A stretch of DNA of 64,000 nt from Bugula neritina (Eukaryota > Bryozoa > Gymnolaemata > Cheilostomatida > Bugulidae): the NCBI GenBank assembly GCA_964035545.1, contig OZ037767.1, positions 11,203,081 to 11,267,080 on the forward strand. Direction: 5' to 3'. Positions 26,069-37,382 of this stretch are shown here, one piece after another. The translations under genes and the position numbers were made by a program. Position 1 is the stretch's first letter, and each line of letters opens with the position of its first letter. The notes under the pieces are model-generated. The model was not told the origin of the DNA. It worked only from the letters and a program-made list of their open reading frames with translations, and ran no database searches.

Positions 26069-27290
26069 AGAGTACATGCAGGTGATATGCTTATACAGAG
26101 AGGGAAGATAATAGGCTTACACAACACAGATGTTACTAATAGAACATATTATGATATGTCACACAATTAATTCACCTCTGCAACAATATCATGTCCCGTA
26201 TATCTTATAAAGCAGAAGCTGTCTGTATAAATTCATATGGTAGTCACTGCTCTCATTTATTGTATATAAAGTTATATGCAACATTATGCTGAAGTTTCAA
26301 CAGCATATAAATGATCTACTTTTGTGATAAAAATAAATTTGTCATTGTTTCATTTATTACTCTAATTAGAAGCAATTGTTTTGTATCTATTATATAAATT
26401 GTTATTATACTAAATTAGATGTAATTATTGTAATTCAGTCAAACAAATAAAAATTGCATCATGCTCACAGATTAAATTAAACTCACAAAAATTATAAACT
26501 AATATTGAATATACTGATGGTCATTATAATTTAAAAAGCATAATGATAGCAGCTGCATGTACAAGTATATATTGATGTGATAAAAAGTCAAAGATCAAAT
26601 AAATTCAGTATAAAACTATAGTGTTGAAAATATGCTTTTTCTGTGATAAAAGAATTTACTTTCTGCATCAGTTGTCAAAAAACACAATATTAAATTTTGG
26701 TCGAAACATTATATAGTTGCTTTTGGTATTATACAACCAACATATAAATTTCCCTACTCAATAAAATAAAAATACATTAATTTTTCTCCTTGAGCTAATA
26801 CCTACTTAAATATTTTAAAGCAATTTTAGAGAGTCTTTTATTATCTGAAGTCTGGCTTCAGTTTGAATTGTTTTTATCATATCTGAATCCAATATTTCAC
26901 AAGCGCAAGGAACAAGCATCGCTGTATAATGTATTTACAAAAAAAATGTTTGTAAGACTCTTTCTTTGTTCAACAGCAGCAATAATCAATTGAGTTTATT
27001 AAACCATCCAGACAAGTAGTATGGTGGTTTGTTCTAAAGAGCTTGCAATAAGTGTATAGGCATCACCTATCCATATGGCAAGTAATGATTACAATGATAT
27101 TATTTACCCTCGGCTTAATAAGTAAACAACATCTCATTGTTGTCCAATCTTAAATTTGCTGAATGATTATTTTGTGACCACAAAAATTCCCCATGTTTAG
27201 TTTTGAATAAAAAAGTATGCACCAAATTTATTTCTTAAAGAAATGCTAAACAGAGTCTTGCTTTACATTACTTGTTTTTGTAAACAGTAT
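26069..27290. other. 3' flank of copy B, noncoding
   Basis: A plausible AATAAA occurs near 26,331. A partial segmental-duplication match (TTTTGTGACCACAAAAAT) lies at about 27,170-27,190. No gene is supported. Confidence 0.4.
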
Positions 27291-27299
27291 AGAAGTATA

Positions 27300-27600
27300 A
27301 TGAGAAGGTATAGTCTGTAGGAGATGGTGTAAAAGACTGTGTATGTGTAAAAAAAGGTTATAGTTTTTAGGAGAGGGTACATCAAAGGATGTAAAAGAGG
27401 GTATATGGGAAGAGTATAGAGAAGGGTATAGCTCCTAGGAAAGGGTATAGGTGGGTATTGGTCCTAAGGAAGGGTATAGCAGGTATAAGGGGTATGAGGG
27501 AGAGCATAAGAGAAGGTATATAGGAGAGAGTATAAGATTGGCTTATAAAGAGAGTAAAAGAAAGGACATAGTAGAAGGTATAAGTTTTATTTACTGGAAA
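27300..27600. repeat. Degenerate GGTATAG-type purine-rich repeat
   Basis: Irregular units such as GAAGGGTATAG, AGGAGAGGGTAT and AGAGTATAAGA recur over about 300 bp. Confidence 0.7.
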
Positions 27601-30215
27601 ATAGCATAATTATTTTGTTGCTGCTCAACTGAGAAATTACTCCCAATTAATGCTGTTTATTGTTGCAATTTGCAGAAGAGGGGATTTTGGCTTTGTTTGT
27701 ATAAAAGTACAATTATCGAATAATCCCTAGCACCATTTTTCATTTCAGCATTTCATGTTTGCAATAAATTTACTCAACTCTGAAAAATATACTTTGATCT
27801 ATCAGGTGCTGGGTAATTGAGGATGGCACTATATCTTTTTTGTCAGGTGATGGCATGGTATAAATACTTTTATTTTAAGTGTTTTTAATACTTTAGCCTG
27901 CAGAGCAAAACGATAGTTTTAATGGAAAAGAAGTTTTGTAGGGATCAAACTACATGCAAGAGAGATAAAATACTAGTATGACCTGGCATTTCACAATAAC
28001 AGCCATCAACATGTTTTCAGCTACAATAAATTCTTAGTAGTATCAACTAGCAGTAAAAAGTATCAGAAAAAGAAATTTGATATCTTTCTAGGTATAAACT
28101 TTCTGTTATGTGTAGATAATTCATTTAGTGATTAGTGTATTGTATTATCAGGTCACAGTGTCACCCCTACTGCACCATAGCCATTTCACACACCTGTCAT
28201 ACATGTCACCTCAAACACCTTTCATACATGCCATGTAACCAGCTGACACTAGCCTAAAGCAGGCATAGTAAAATAACAGTCAACTTATTAACTGCATGAG
28301 AAATGACAATAAGTCAATAACTATTTATTTTTAAAGTCTAATCTATAATTTTTTTTATTTCTACCTATAGTTATACAGATATAGAGCTCTTCTGGTGTAC
28401 CTGCTGTCAATTCATAATATTGCTTATAATTCTCTGCATGCAGACTGTGTTTAAATTAATGCTATAATACTTAATATGTATAGCAAAGCGGTCATTTAGC
28501 CTTTTAAGAGTTGTCCTGATTGTGTATATAGCTAAAAAGAAACGGAAAACCATAAAATAATATATTAAGAGTCAAAAAGTACAAATTAAGAGATTTTATA
28601 TTATTTTACATAACATTATTCTTGTGTTCAAAAAAGTTAAAAATATGTTTAGTTTTTTGACATCAGTTCAAATTGGCTGAATAATTTGCGAAAAGTTCCA
28701 TAAATTTAAGTTTAACTGTCGACTTGCGTTGAAATATTATTTCCTTGAAAGCAGAAATTTATGACCATTAATTTTTTGCCTCAAATCAAAATTGGATAAA
28801 AATTATATTACATTATAGACAACCATACAGTCTAATTCTAAATTCAATTTGAAAAAAAATTGTTTATGCCAATTAGTTCAATCTTTTATTCATCATTGTA
28901 TGGAAATAGGCCAACTCAAAAAACTGTAAATGACTAAATGGCTAAAATACTGAAAGTGTTGATTTATGATGTACTATTGATAAAAGGATGTTTTTTCCAA
29001 AAAATATTATCTCAGCTCAATAAACTACAAAACATCTTCTTAATAAAGATAAAATATAGAGCTATGATTTCATCACTAGGTTAACAGAAGTGGAAACATT
29101 ACTTATTTTACTGAAATAATAAGTGTTTGTTCAAACAAGAAGCTATAAACTGATGGAATGTAGCCAATGCAAATGATTTTCACTGCAATATTTGAGGGTG
29201 GTAGTAGAACTGAAACAATTTATTTAGCCAATCACAAAGCGGGAAGATATAATTACAATACTGGATCCGTCAAAGCTCAAGCTTATGGCGCAAGAACATT
29301 TCCTCGTTCCCAATTCCGTCTGGTATGTAAAAAGAGAATCGCCCACATATTATTATTATTATATTATTGACAAAAGAGATTAAAATAATTCCTAAAGACA
29401 CGCTTGAAACAATTTCAGAAAAACAAAGTTGAAGCAAAAAAGTCAACATAGTTTTATTATTCCAATAAAACCATTTGAAACTGCCACATTTGCTATTTTC
29501 AATCATAGGCTAAAGTTATCATGAGGTATGGCAATTATAGAAAGGATTGATTTAATTTCAACAAATATATATTGAAAAAATCTTATTCAATTTCTTATAA
29601 CCATCAAATCTACTTGTACTTCAAAGGCAAAATTTATGAAATTCTTATTAGTTTCGCAACTTTAATAGGTGTCAAAAGTTATAAGTACAAAGTTTACACC
29701 CATCAATTATCATGAATATCTACGACATCATTACCTCTAACAAGAGCAAACCACAATTTAAATAGACAGTGAAAATATATGTTATAAACCTAAAGAGTCT
29801 TCACATATGGTGTTAAATCAGCTGCATAATATGCTTTGTGATGAGAAAATAAGTCAATTGATTATAAACAGGCTGCCAATCTTTGCAAGATGAGAACATG
29901 AGAAAGAATTTTATTGCTGCCAAAATAAATCAGCATGATTAACAATTTGGAATAAATGAATACAAAACGCACCTGCACACACACACATATAATTATATAC
30001 CATGAGCACATAATTTAGTGCAGGTAACTTAGGCTATTTCTGAATGTCCCATGCTAATATACTGATGGATGTTTCCTCAAGAGCATGACTGTCCTACCTT
30101 TCTATAGCATGGAAAGATAAAGCAAAATAAATCTAGATTATTTCATTCTAGCCCCCACAAATAGCTTTTTCGCAATTCAGCAAAAAGTGGCAGTTGTTTG
30201 TTTTGCAAGCAGTTA
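27601..30215. other. Noncoding, mostly unremarkable
   Basis: Contains the second copy of the 14.0-kb duplicated segment (about 28,725-28,870) and a (AC)n-like run near 29,975. A 67-codon frame at 29,167-29,370 has no recognisable domain and I do not call it. Confidence 0.4.
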
Positions 30216-30221
30216 GAAAAT

Positions 30222-30514
30222 GGAATCAGCCAAATGGATGACTTTGCTAAATTTTTCTGGAAAGATTTGTATAGAAATGGTCATGTCATAGTTGTGATCC
30301 CTGAGCCGCGCTATGACAACATAATTACATTTTGATGGTCTTTTATGACGTACCTGTGGGCCAGTGGCCAATTGAATGCAGGGTGTAGGCTGTAGAGCTT
30401 TGACAACCAATATGGCTTTATTCTGGTTGAATATATAAACCTAAGGGTTGACAAGGAAACAATTAGTCTAGATGCTCATATTGAACTGGTAACAGACTTC
30501 GCGTACATCAAGTG
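30222..30514 (+). promoter_or_regulatory. Promoter block and noncoding first exon of triplet copy C
   Basis: TGACGTA at 30346-30352, a CCAAT box at 30368-30372 and TATATAA at 30432-30438. The probable noncoding exon ends CATCAAGTG at 30514, before the donor GTGAGT. ATGGATGACTTTGCTAAATT further upstream is shared with the 10.98-kb block. This is the best preserved of the three promoter copies. Confidence 0.75.
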
Positions 30515-31093
30515 GTGAGTATTAATATCTCCATATTATTGATGGGGAGACAACTGCTGCAATCTAAATATTTTAATACTTCAGCCTCCAACATACTTTA
30601 TCTTGCTTTACTTAATTTTGTAAAAATGAAAGTTAAAACTAAATTAAAACACTATAGGTATCATATCAGGCTAGTAAGTGAAGACAACTTCTTGCAGCAT
30701 GGTTAAGGCCACCATAAGCTTATATAACCAATAATAGTGTATTATAACGTACTTCTTCCTGTGCTACTGTATTGCTGAGCATGGCTAAAGTTACTTATTT
30801 CAGGTGAAATGTTGTATATAAGCAACGTGTGTGTTGGGGGGATGTACACAATTATCGCAGTGCGTTGACCATGTTATATTAAAATATTGAATTAATTATT
30901 GAAACTTAAAACTTAGTTATTGACTGTTGTCACTGCTGAGACAATAGTCAATAACTAAGTTCCAAGTTTCAATATTCTTTGCATATCCTGCTATGTTATA
31001 TAGTTATAATACTTTTTAATTTCTATTTGATCATATTTTAACAAGACTGTAATAATTTTAAATTCTGTTTACTTTTAGATATAATATTAAAAG

Positions 31094-32021
31094 ATGCTTA
31101 AATTTCTTGAAAAATCTCCTCTTAGTGGATTGAAATTTCTACAGCGATTGCTCCACAAACACAGCAGTGTGAAAAAAGTAAACATAGCTGAAACAGATTC
31201 AGTTAACCAATCTGACATTTCAATAATCAACACGGACAATACTTCATATACTAACCAAGGCTTGAATCTAACTGATGACTCATACAAACAGAAGAATGCT
31301 GACAGCAGCTCCCCAGAAGTTGTGCTTCAAGTCGAGGCTCTCCCACTAGAACACTGTCAAAGTGAAAGTAGTTTGTTCAACAAAGATGGCTCCCGATTGA
31401 ATCTGACAGACTCTTCTCAGTCTCCAAGAAGTGAAAGTCCCTTCCAGAGAGGAGGCAGGTTGAGATCGAGTATACAAGAATTCAGAAACCGTAGCAGAGC
31501 TCACATAGAGAATGTCAGAGAAAGTATCAGAATAAAAGTAGATGAATATAACAGTTATGATGATGATGGAAATGAGTTGAAAGAGGAGGAAAAATCTCCT
31601 GAGATAACACAGAATCAAGTAAGTAATGTTCATATTATTCTAAACATTTTGCATCTATAAAAATGGTAACTAAAGTTTAGGCTAGAACAAAATCTTTTTT
31701 AAATGAACATCCAGCAAGCACATCTATGCATCATGATGAATTATTATTCATATTGGAACAGATTAAAACGGAGTCTCACTCACAAATTCTGTAAATTTTA
31801 TTGTTTTCAATATATTTAGCCTATACAAATATAAACTGTCATATACTTTTTATACAGTTTTTCCTAAGTTTCAATTATTCACAATTATATTTTAGTTCAG
31901 CACAGCCTTTAGAAGTTCCATGAGACGTTCTAGAAAGTTCATCATGGCGGCTGCACAACAAGTACCCATAACTTCCATAGCAAAGGCATTGGCAGGAGAC
32001 ACTATGGCTTATTATGAATAG
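31094..32021 (+). CDS. Triplet family copy C: Ser-rich protein with conserved C-terminal exon (unrecognised)
   Basis: Coding exons 31094-31618 and 31896-32021 give 216 residues, with an intron of only 277 bp. An acceptor (TTACTTTTAG) lies 14 bases before the ATG and pairs with the donor at 30,515. The N-terminus (GLKFLQRLLHKHSS) resembles copy B, and INTDNTSYTNQGLNLT resembles copy A. The rest is nearly identical in all three: acidic/Ser-rich, then the Arg-rich helix-like RSSIQEFRNRSRAHIENV, then DEYNSYDDDGNEL. The C-terminal exon differs from A by SIAKALAGDTMAYYE. No signal peptide, membrane span or known domain is visible. AATAAA lies at 32161-32166. This compact copy, with intact promoter and splice sites, is the most likely to be active. 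Confidence 0.84.
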
Positions 32022-32169
32022 AGAGTACACGCAGTTAGCTTCATAAAAATAGTGGGCTTAGACAAAGAGGTGGGCTAATACATGATGGTAAGCGTCAACA
32101 GAAGAGCACAGGCTGGTTGATATTAGTCTTAGAAAGAAAGATTAGGATGAACTGGAAGTGAATAAAATG

Positions 32170-33165
32170 CATAGGTTTAGAAAGCATGCATTATTCATAT
32201 TCATACATGCATGATATGTAATATGAATATTTCTTTTCTCATAAACTTCAAAATATGCTGATATGAAAAATTGAAAAGATTAGATGCTATACGGTCTATT
32301 TTGCATATTATTATATAGCATTTTATGTATTTTATAAAATGAAAAGTAAATATTTTATTTTCTTTGATAGCTATGTAAAATCCATGTTAAAGTATTTTGT
32401 ATTTTTGTGATACAAACTATAATTTCTTTTGGTTTTATTCATATCGCCCTAATTAAAGTCAATGACTTTATATATGTTACATATTAATTAATTATTATTA
32501 AATATAAAGATTTATAGCAATGTATGTATATATTTTGGTAAATAAAAGTACTTTATAATATATACTAAAACTTGTTCACAAATCCAAGGAAAAGAATTAA
32601 ATGTGATATATAAAGCATAAAAAACAAAGATAATGTAAATTGGTAAGCTAGCATGCTACATGTATATGTAAATTGACAATTTGCAGCATTTATTAGAACA
32701 ATAAACATCAAGCTATTAGTGAATATTAAAACAGGCATTATTATTTCACAGCTTATATACGTTTCACCTTTTAAAGAACTATATAGGCAGTGTTTTGAGT
32801 GATACTTCTGGCAGCCTTGTTAACCATAAAAATGTGTCACATATATAACTGCATTGTATTTGGAAATGAATAAAAGTCAATACAAAATTTTTAATCAACA
32901 AAATATGAACCTTGATAGCATTAGCTCTACAGCAAGAGATTGTTTTTAAGGAGAAACAAATGCCTAGTTTGGTGAGAAAAAACTAATGTCAAAAATACAT
33001 TATTTTTTGTTAAGCAGCTACTGAACAAAAAATAATATAATTTTGACACATTAAAGCTTAGTAAAGTTTTCTGGTAAGCAGTATATTTGCTGTTTTTATT
33101 GAATAGATACCGGAGCTATGGCTTATGTCATAAGAAAGTATTTACCAATCACCTAGGTAAGTAGT
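32170..33165. other. Noncoding, nothing identified
   Basis: AT-rich sequence with no supported exon or array. Confidence 0.4.
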
Positions 33166-33169
33166 TCAC

Positions 33170-33520
33170 CATTGATAGTATATTAGAGTATATAAAAGCA
33201 TACTAATTATTGGTTATGGCATGATCTATCAAGTATCTAATATTATATTGACTGGCAGGCTATTTTGTGACCACAAAAATGCATGCATTCAGTTTTATCC
33301 TACAACAAATGCACTAAGTTCCCTCTTTTAAAACATAGTTTAATAAATAACAATAATATGAATAAAATATAATGATACACAAAGTAAACCTCCTAACACC
33401 ATATGTCAGCTTAGAAAGACAGAGAATTATATTATTTCCTCTTGTGTAAAAGCTTTTAGCGTTATGCTAATCTTGCTAATAGACAAAAACATATTTTGAT
33501 GAGGCTTGCAAAATATAGTA
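33170..33520. repeat. Segmental-duplication block, further copy without a gene
   Basis: Matches the blocks at 11.9 and 18.2 kb (TTAGAGTATATAAAAGCATA, TTATGCTAATCTTGCTAATAGACAAAAAC), but no paralogous coding exon follows before the TG tract. The duplicated unit is cut off here. Confidence 0.65.
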
Positions 33521-33524
33521 AACA

Positions 33525-34020
33525 AAAAAACTGAGTCTGATTATGCTTTATCAAGTGTGAAAAATTGCAACATGAAAAAGAAATTTGGTCTGTTGATTCA
33601 AATGAAGTGCAGTCAACAGATTCCAGCTTATCCAAGCTTATCTGTCATAGCGTCACCCGTCACCGTGTTTTGTCACTATACGCTCGGCTGATGTGCTGAT
33701 AAACAATATGTTTTATAGAATTTTGAATTTGAATTGTATGGTGTACCTTCCAGCTGTGTATGTTACTGATTGTATGAATAATTACTGCTAAGTTATGTCA
33801 TTAAAAGTTATTATAATGGTGGTTGCAATAAGTGAAGTTCTAAATTTTTATAATTAAATATGTAAAATTTATCACAAAAAGATGCAAAAGTAAACAGTTC
33901 GAATCTGTTTTCAACTATTTCTGCTCTTCATGATGCTTGTCAGTCACTGGAATGGCGGGGAAATATCCATTACGTCATATGGATTGCATCATCCTTGCAG
34001 TTAGCATATAAAATATATAG
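33525..34020. other. Noncoding flank of the TG tract
   Basis: A CRE-like ATTACGTCATATGG occurs near 33,970. No gene is supported. Confidence 0.35.
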
Positions 34021-34023
34021 TAT

Positions 34024-34857
<834 letters not shown>

Positions 34858-34859
34858 GC

Positions 34860-35730
34860 ACATGCTAGGTATGAGAACTACAACTTACTCTGAATACATG
34901 CAGTCGCTGTACTTTAATGTAGGGCCACAGGCAAAGTTGTGATGGCCATAATATAGTCAAAAAAAAGAACAGCACAACGCACTATCTAAATGAAAGAATA
35001 AAAGAATCAATCTAAATGAAAGAATAAAAGAATCAGACTGAATACGTGTAGTCTTACACATTAGTAAAAGGGGCCATAGGCTAAACTGGGAGAACATAAT
35101 GTGTGCCTTATTCATCACACTTGCACTTGATTAAAATTAGCAAGTAAAATGCCATGCTTATGTCCCAATTTCTGCAACTAACACAAATTCCTAAATATCC
35201 TTAGGCACATGTAATTCCCTGTTGAAACCATCAAACCATCAGTTCAACACCTAACCCCATGACATCTGCACAACTAGCACTGCGTTTCTATTACTTTTCA
35301 TTATGCAGATGGATGCTCCTACGGCTAGGTTCGTGGTTGTGGTTTCATTGATGCAACTGTTTCTTAACACCAAATTAAAAATCCATTTCTATCATGCAAG
35401 CTTGAAACGTAGTGCAGCACATCCAGGCTTAGAGAAAAAGTTTATATTGTTAAATACATATAAAATGATTAAAATCTACTTGAATGGCTGATGATATTTT
35501 CGTAACAATCTAATAAGTTATGGAGTTATCTGCTCTTTATATTTGGTATATTGTGTGTAAGAATGAAAATTCTAACAGAGCCATACCAAATGGTAGGAGA
35601 AGGATTTATGCAAATTTTGAAACAATGTAACAGAGAAAGCCTTTATAACACCAGCACCCATTAGCTCATGAGAAGTGTTTTTTATTGGCAAAGTATTGTT
35701 TATAATTAGCCTGTAATATATATTATGTAA
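34860..35730. other. Noncoding, nothing firm
   Basis: A short direct duplication (AATCTAAATGAAAGAATAAA) occurs near 34,985-35,030. No exon is supported. Confidence 0.4.
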
Positions 35731-35737
35731 ACAATAA

Positions 35738-35922
35738 GGGAGCAGCTGTGGTCTAGGGGTTAGAGCATTTGCTTAGTAACCATGCAGTCATGGTCATTGA
35801 CGTTAGGAAGAGTATCCACTCCCAATTGCTTCTGTGCCCGGTAAGATTAAGCCCTTAGACCGATTGAACAAAGTCCCTTTCCATCAGAGGTTTTCTCACA
35901 AGGATGGCAACTATAAACTTGA
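35738..35922 (+). mobile_element. tRNA-derived SINE, copy 2 (B box deleted)
   Basis: Same family as 2,668-2,872: GGTCTAGGGGTTAGAGCATT, then GACGTTAGGAAGAGTATCCA, GCTTCTGTGCCC and TTCCATCAGAGGTTTTCTCACA. The segment that holds the B box in copy 1 is missing here, so this copy could not be transcribed by pol III. Confidence 0.85.
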
Positions 35923-36313
35923 GCAGTTTTTACATATATAAAAAATAAACCTTTTGCCAAAAAAACTAGTGACAAACAATTCTGATAGGTTATAGTAAAA
36001 GCTGCAGATCTTTGCCAGAAGACAATCTAAACCGCTAAGATAAATCTTTTAACCTGTACTACTTTCATTTGATTCATGAAACACCAATCGCTCAGGTGGT
36101 TTTTCAGCACACTCTATAAATTTATCAACAACCAAATAGAGAATAAATAGCAAACATTTATTTAAATAAATTAAGATGATTTGTCATAAACTAACAATAC
36201 AAAATTATTTGGCCATTACAAACATTTCAAATACTGTAAGGTTTCACAGTCAAAGCTCTTAAAAGTTCGAATTTGTAAGTAAAATCATGAAAAAATTGAC
36301 AACAGCTTAATTT
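35923..36313. other. Noncoding left flank of the Polinton
   Basis: AT-rich sequence with nothing identified. Confidence 0.4.
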
Positions 36314-36319
36314 AATAAC

Positions 36320-36723
36320 AGTAGTATATATGGAGCACATTGGGTAGTAGATTGTGGTGGTGGTTCTATATGTTATAATGGGAAGGCTTGTTTGGTGGTG
36401 GTGCAGTGGTGGTGCAGTGGTGGTGCTCGCGTTACACTACGTTGATAGGCCAGTAATTAACGACTTAGCAGTTATTGATAAATAATGATGATAATATTAC
36501 TGATGAATAATTAGTACAATTATAAGATTAATTTGAATAATGGATATATTTGCCAGCAAAATGTCACTGAGGTGAGTACATTGCTAGTTCATAACATTGA
36601 ATAGTTGGAGACAATAATAAATTGATGAATCTACCCGCACTGGTTAAGTTATATAACCCGTAATAATTATTACAGAGCATTCCTTCCTGGTGACCTCAAG
36701 AACAGAGGAAGCATCACGCATGC
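36320..36723 (+). repeat. Polinton left terminal inverted repeat
   Basis: Inverted match of 54,601-55,004 with scattered differences and small indels. It contains a GGTGGTGGT run, TTGATAGGCCAGTAATTAACG and a putative small exon. Confidence 0.93.
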
Positions 36724-36772
36724 CACCTACGAGAAGTGGATCAAGTCGTATAACTTGATGAAGATATTATGA
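36540..36772 (+). CDS. Putative intron-containing short gene starting inside the Polinton TIR
   Basis: Exon 36540-36571 (MDIFASKMSL) ends CTGAG before a GTGAGT donor. After a 104-bp intron ending TTATTACAG, exon 36676-36772 continues in frame (RAFLPGDLKNRGSITHATYE) to a TGA, about 42 residues in all. The other TIR carries the same arrangement on the minus strand (54,782-54,751 and inward, AFFPGDLKSRGSITHA), so start codon, donor, acceptor and frame are conserved at both ends despite divergence. The second exon runs beyond the TIR into unique sequence and may be truncated. I do not recognise the protein. Confidence 0.5.
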
Positions 36773-36779
36773 GGATGTC

Positions 36780-37380
36780 TACAAAACAGAATTTCTATTT
36801 TTATCTAGGCGAAAAAGTAGAGAAGGTTATAAGAGAAATTATAAAAAAAGAATGCACTAGTAAGTAGCTTAATAAGCGCCTCTAAAGCTATGGAAGTAAG
36901 CATCCGCATCAGCCAACTCATCAACGTAGTATATACTCTACAGCTACGAAGATGTAAACCGCAAAGTTGACAGGCAATGGCTATTAAATTCAGCTTACAG
37001 TGAATAAATTACACCTATCAACTAATTACGTAGTCAGAATCTCACGAACTAGAAGGTTGATCAATGATTAGTTAGCCTCGTTACATTACTGTTGCCACTT
37101 TGGTAAATTCTACACTCGTATAATATTCCCTAACCAGGGAAAGATTTTTTCACCATACGTTTATTTTCTTGAAAATATAATGTCTTAATAGAATACTACA
37201 GCTTTAAATTTTAACAGGATAAGAATCTTGTTCAAAAATAAAAGGTAAGTCTACAATTTTCAGTTCTTTATTTAAGAAATTACTACATTTTTGATTAATG
37301 TAATTAAATATAAAAGCATCATTTGCGTATGAATCACAACAATGATAAAGATGGAATAAAGATGGAGAAAGCCACGATAA
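36780..37380. other. Polinton interior, no gene recognised
   Basis: Decayed sequence between the TIR-linked frame and the first Gypsy insertion. There is no significant frame. Confidence 0.4.
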
Positions 37381-37382
37381 AA

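Noticed and set aside
29167-29370. 67-codon frame considered as an exon
   Set aside because: No recognisable domain, no good flanking acceptor and donor pair, and no copy elsewhere in the window.
33955-33985. TTACGTCATATGG as a fourth copy of the triplet promoter block
   Set aside because: Only the CRE-like core matches. The CCAAT box, TATA box and downstream exon are absent.
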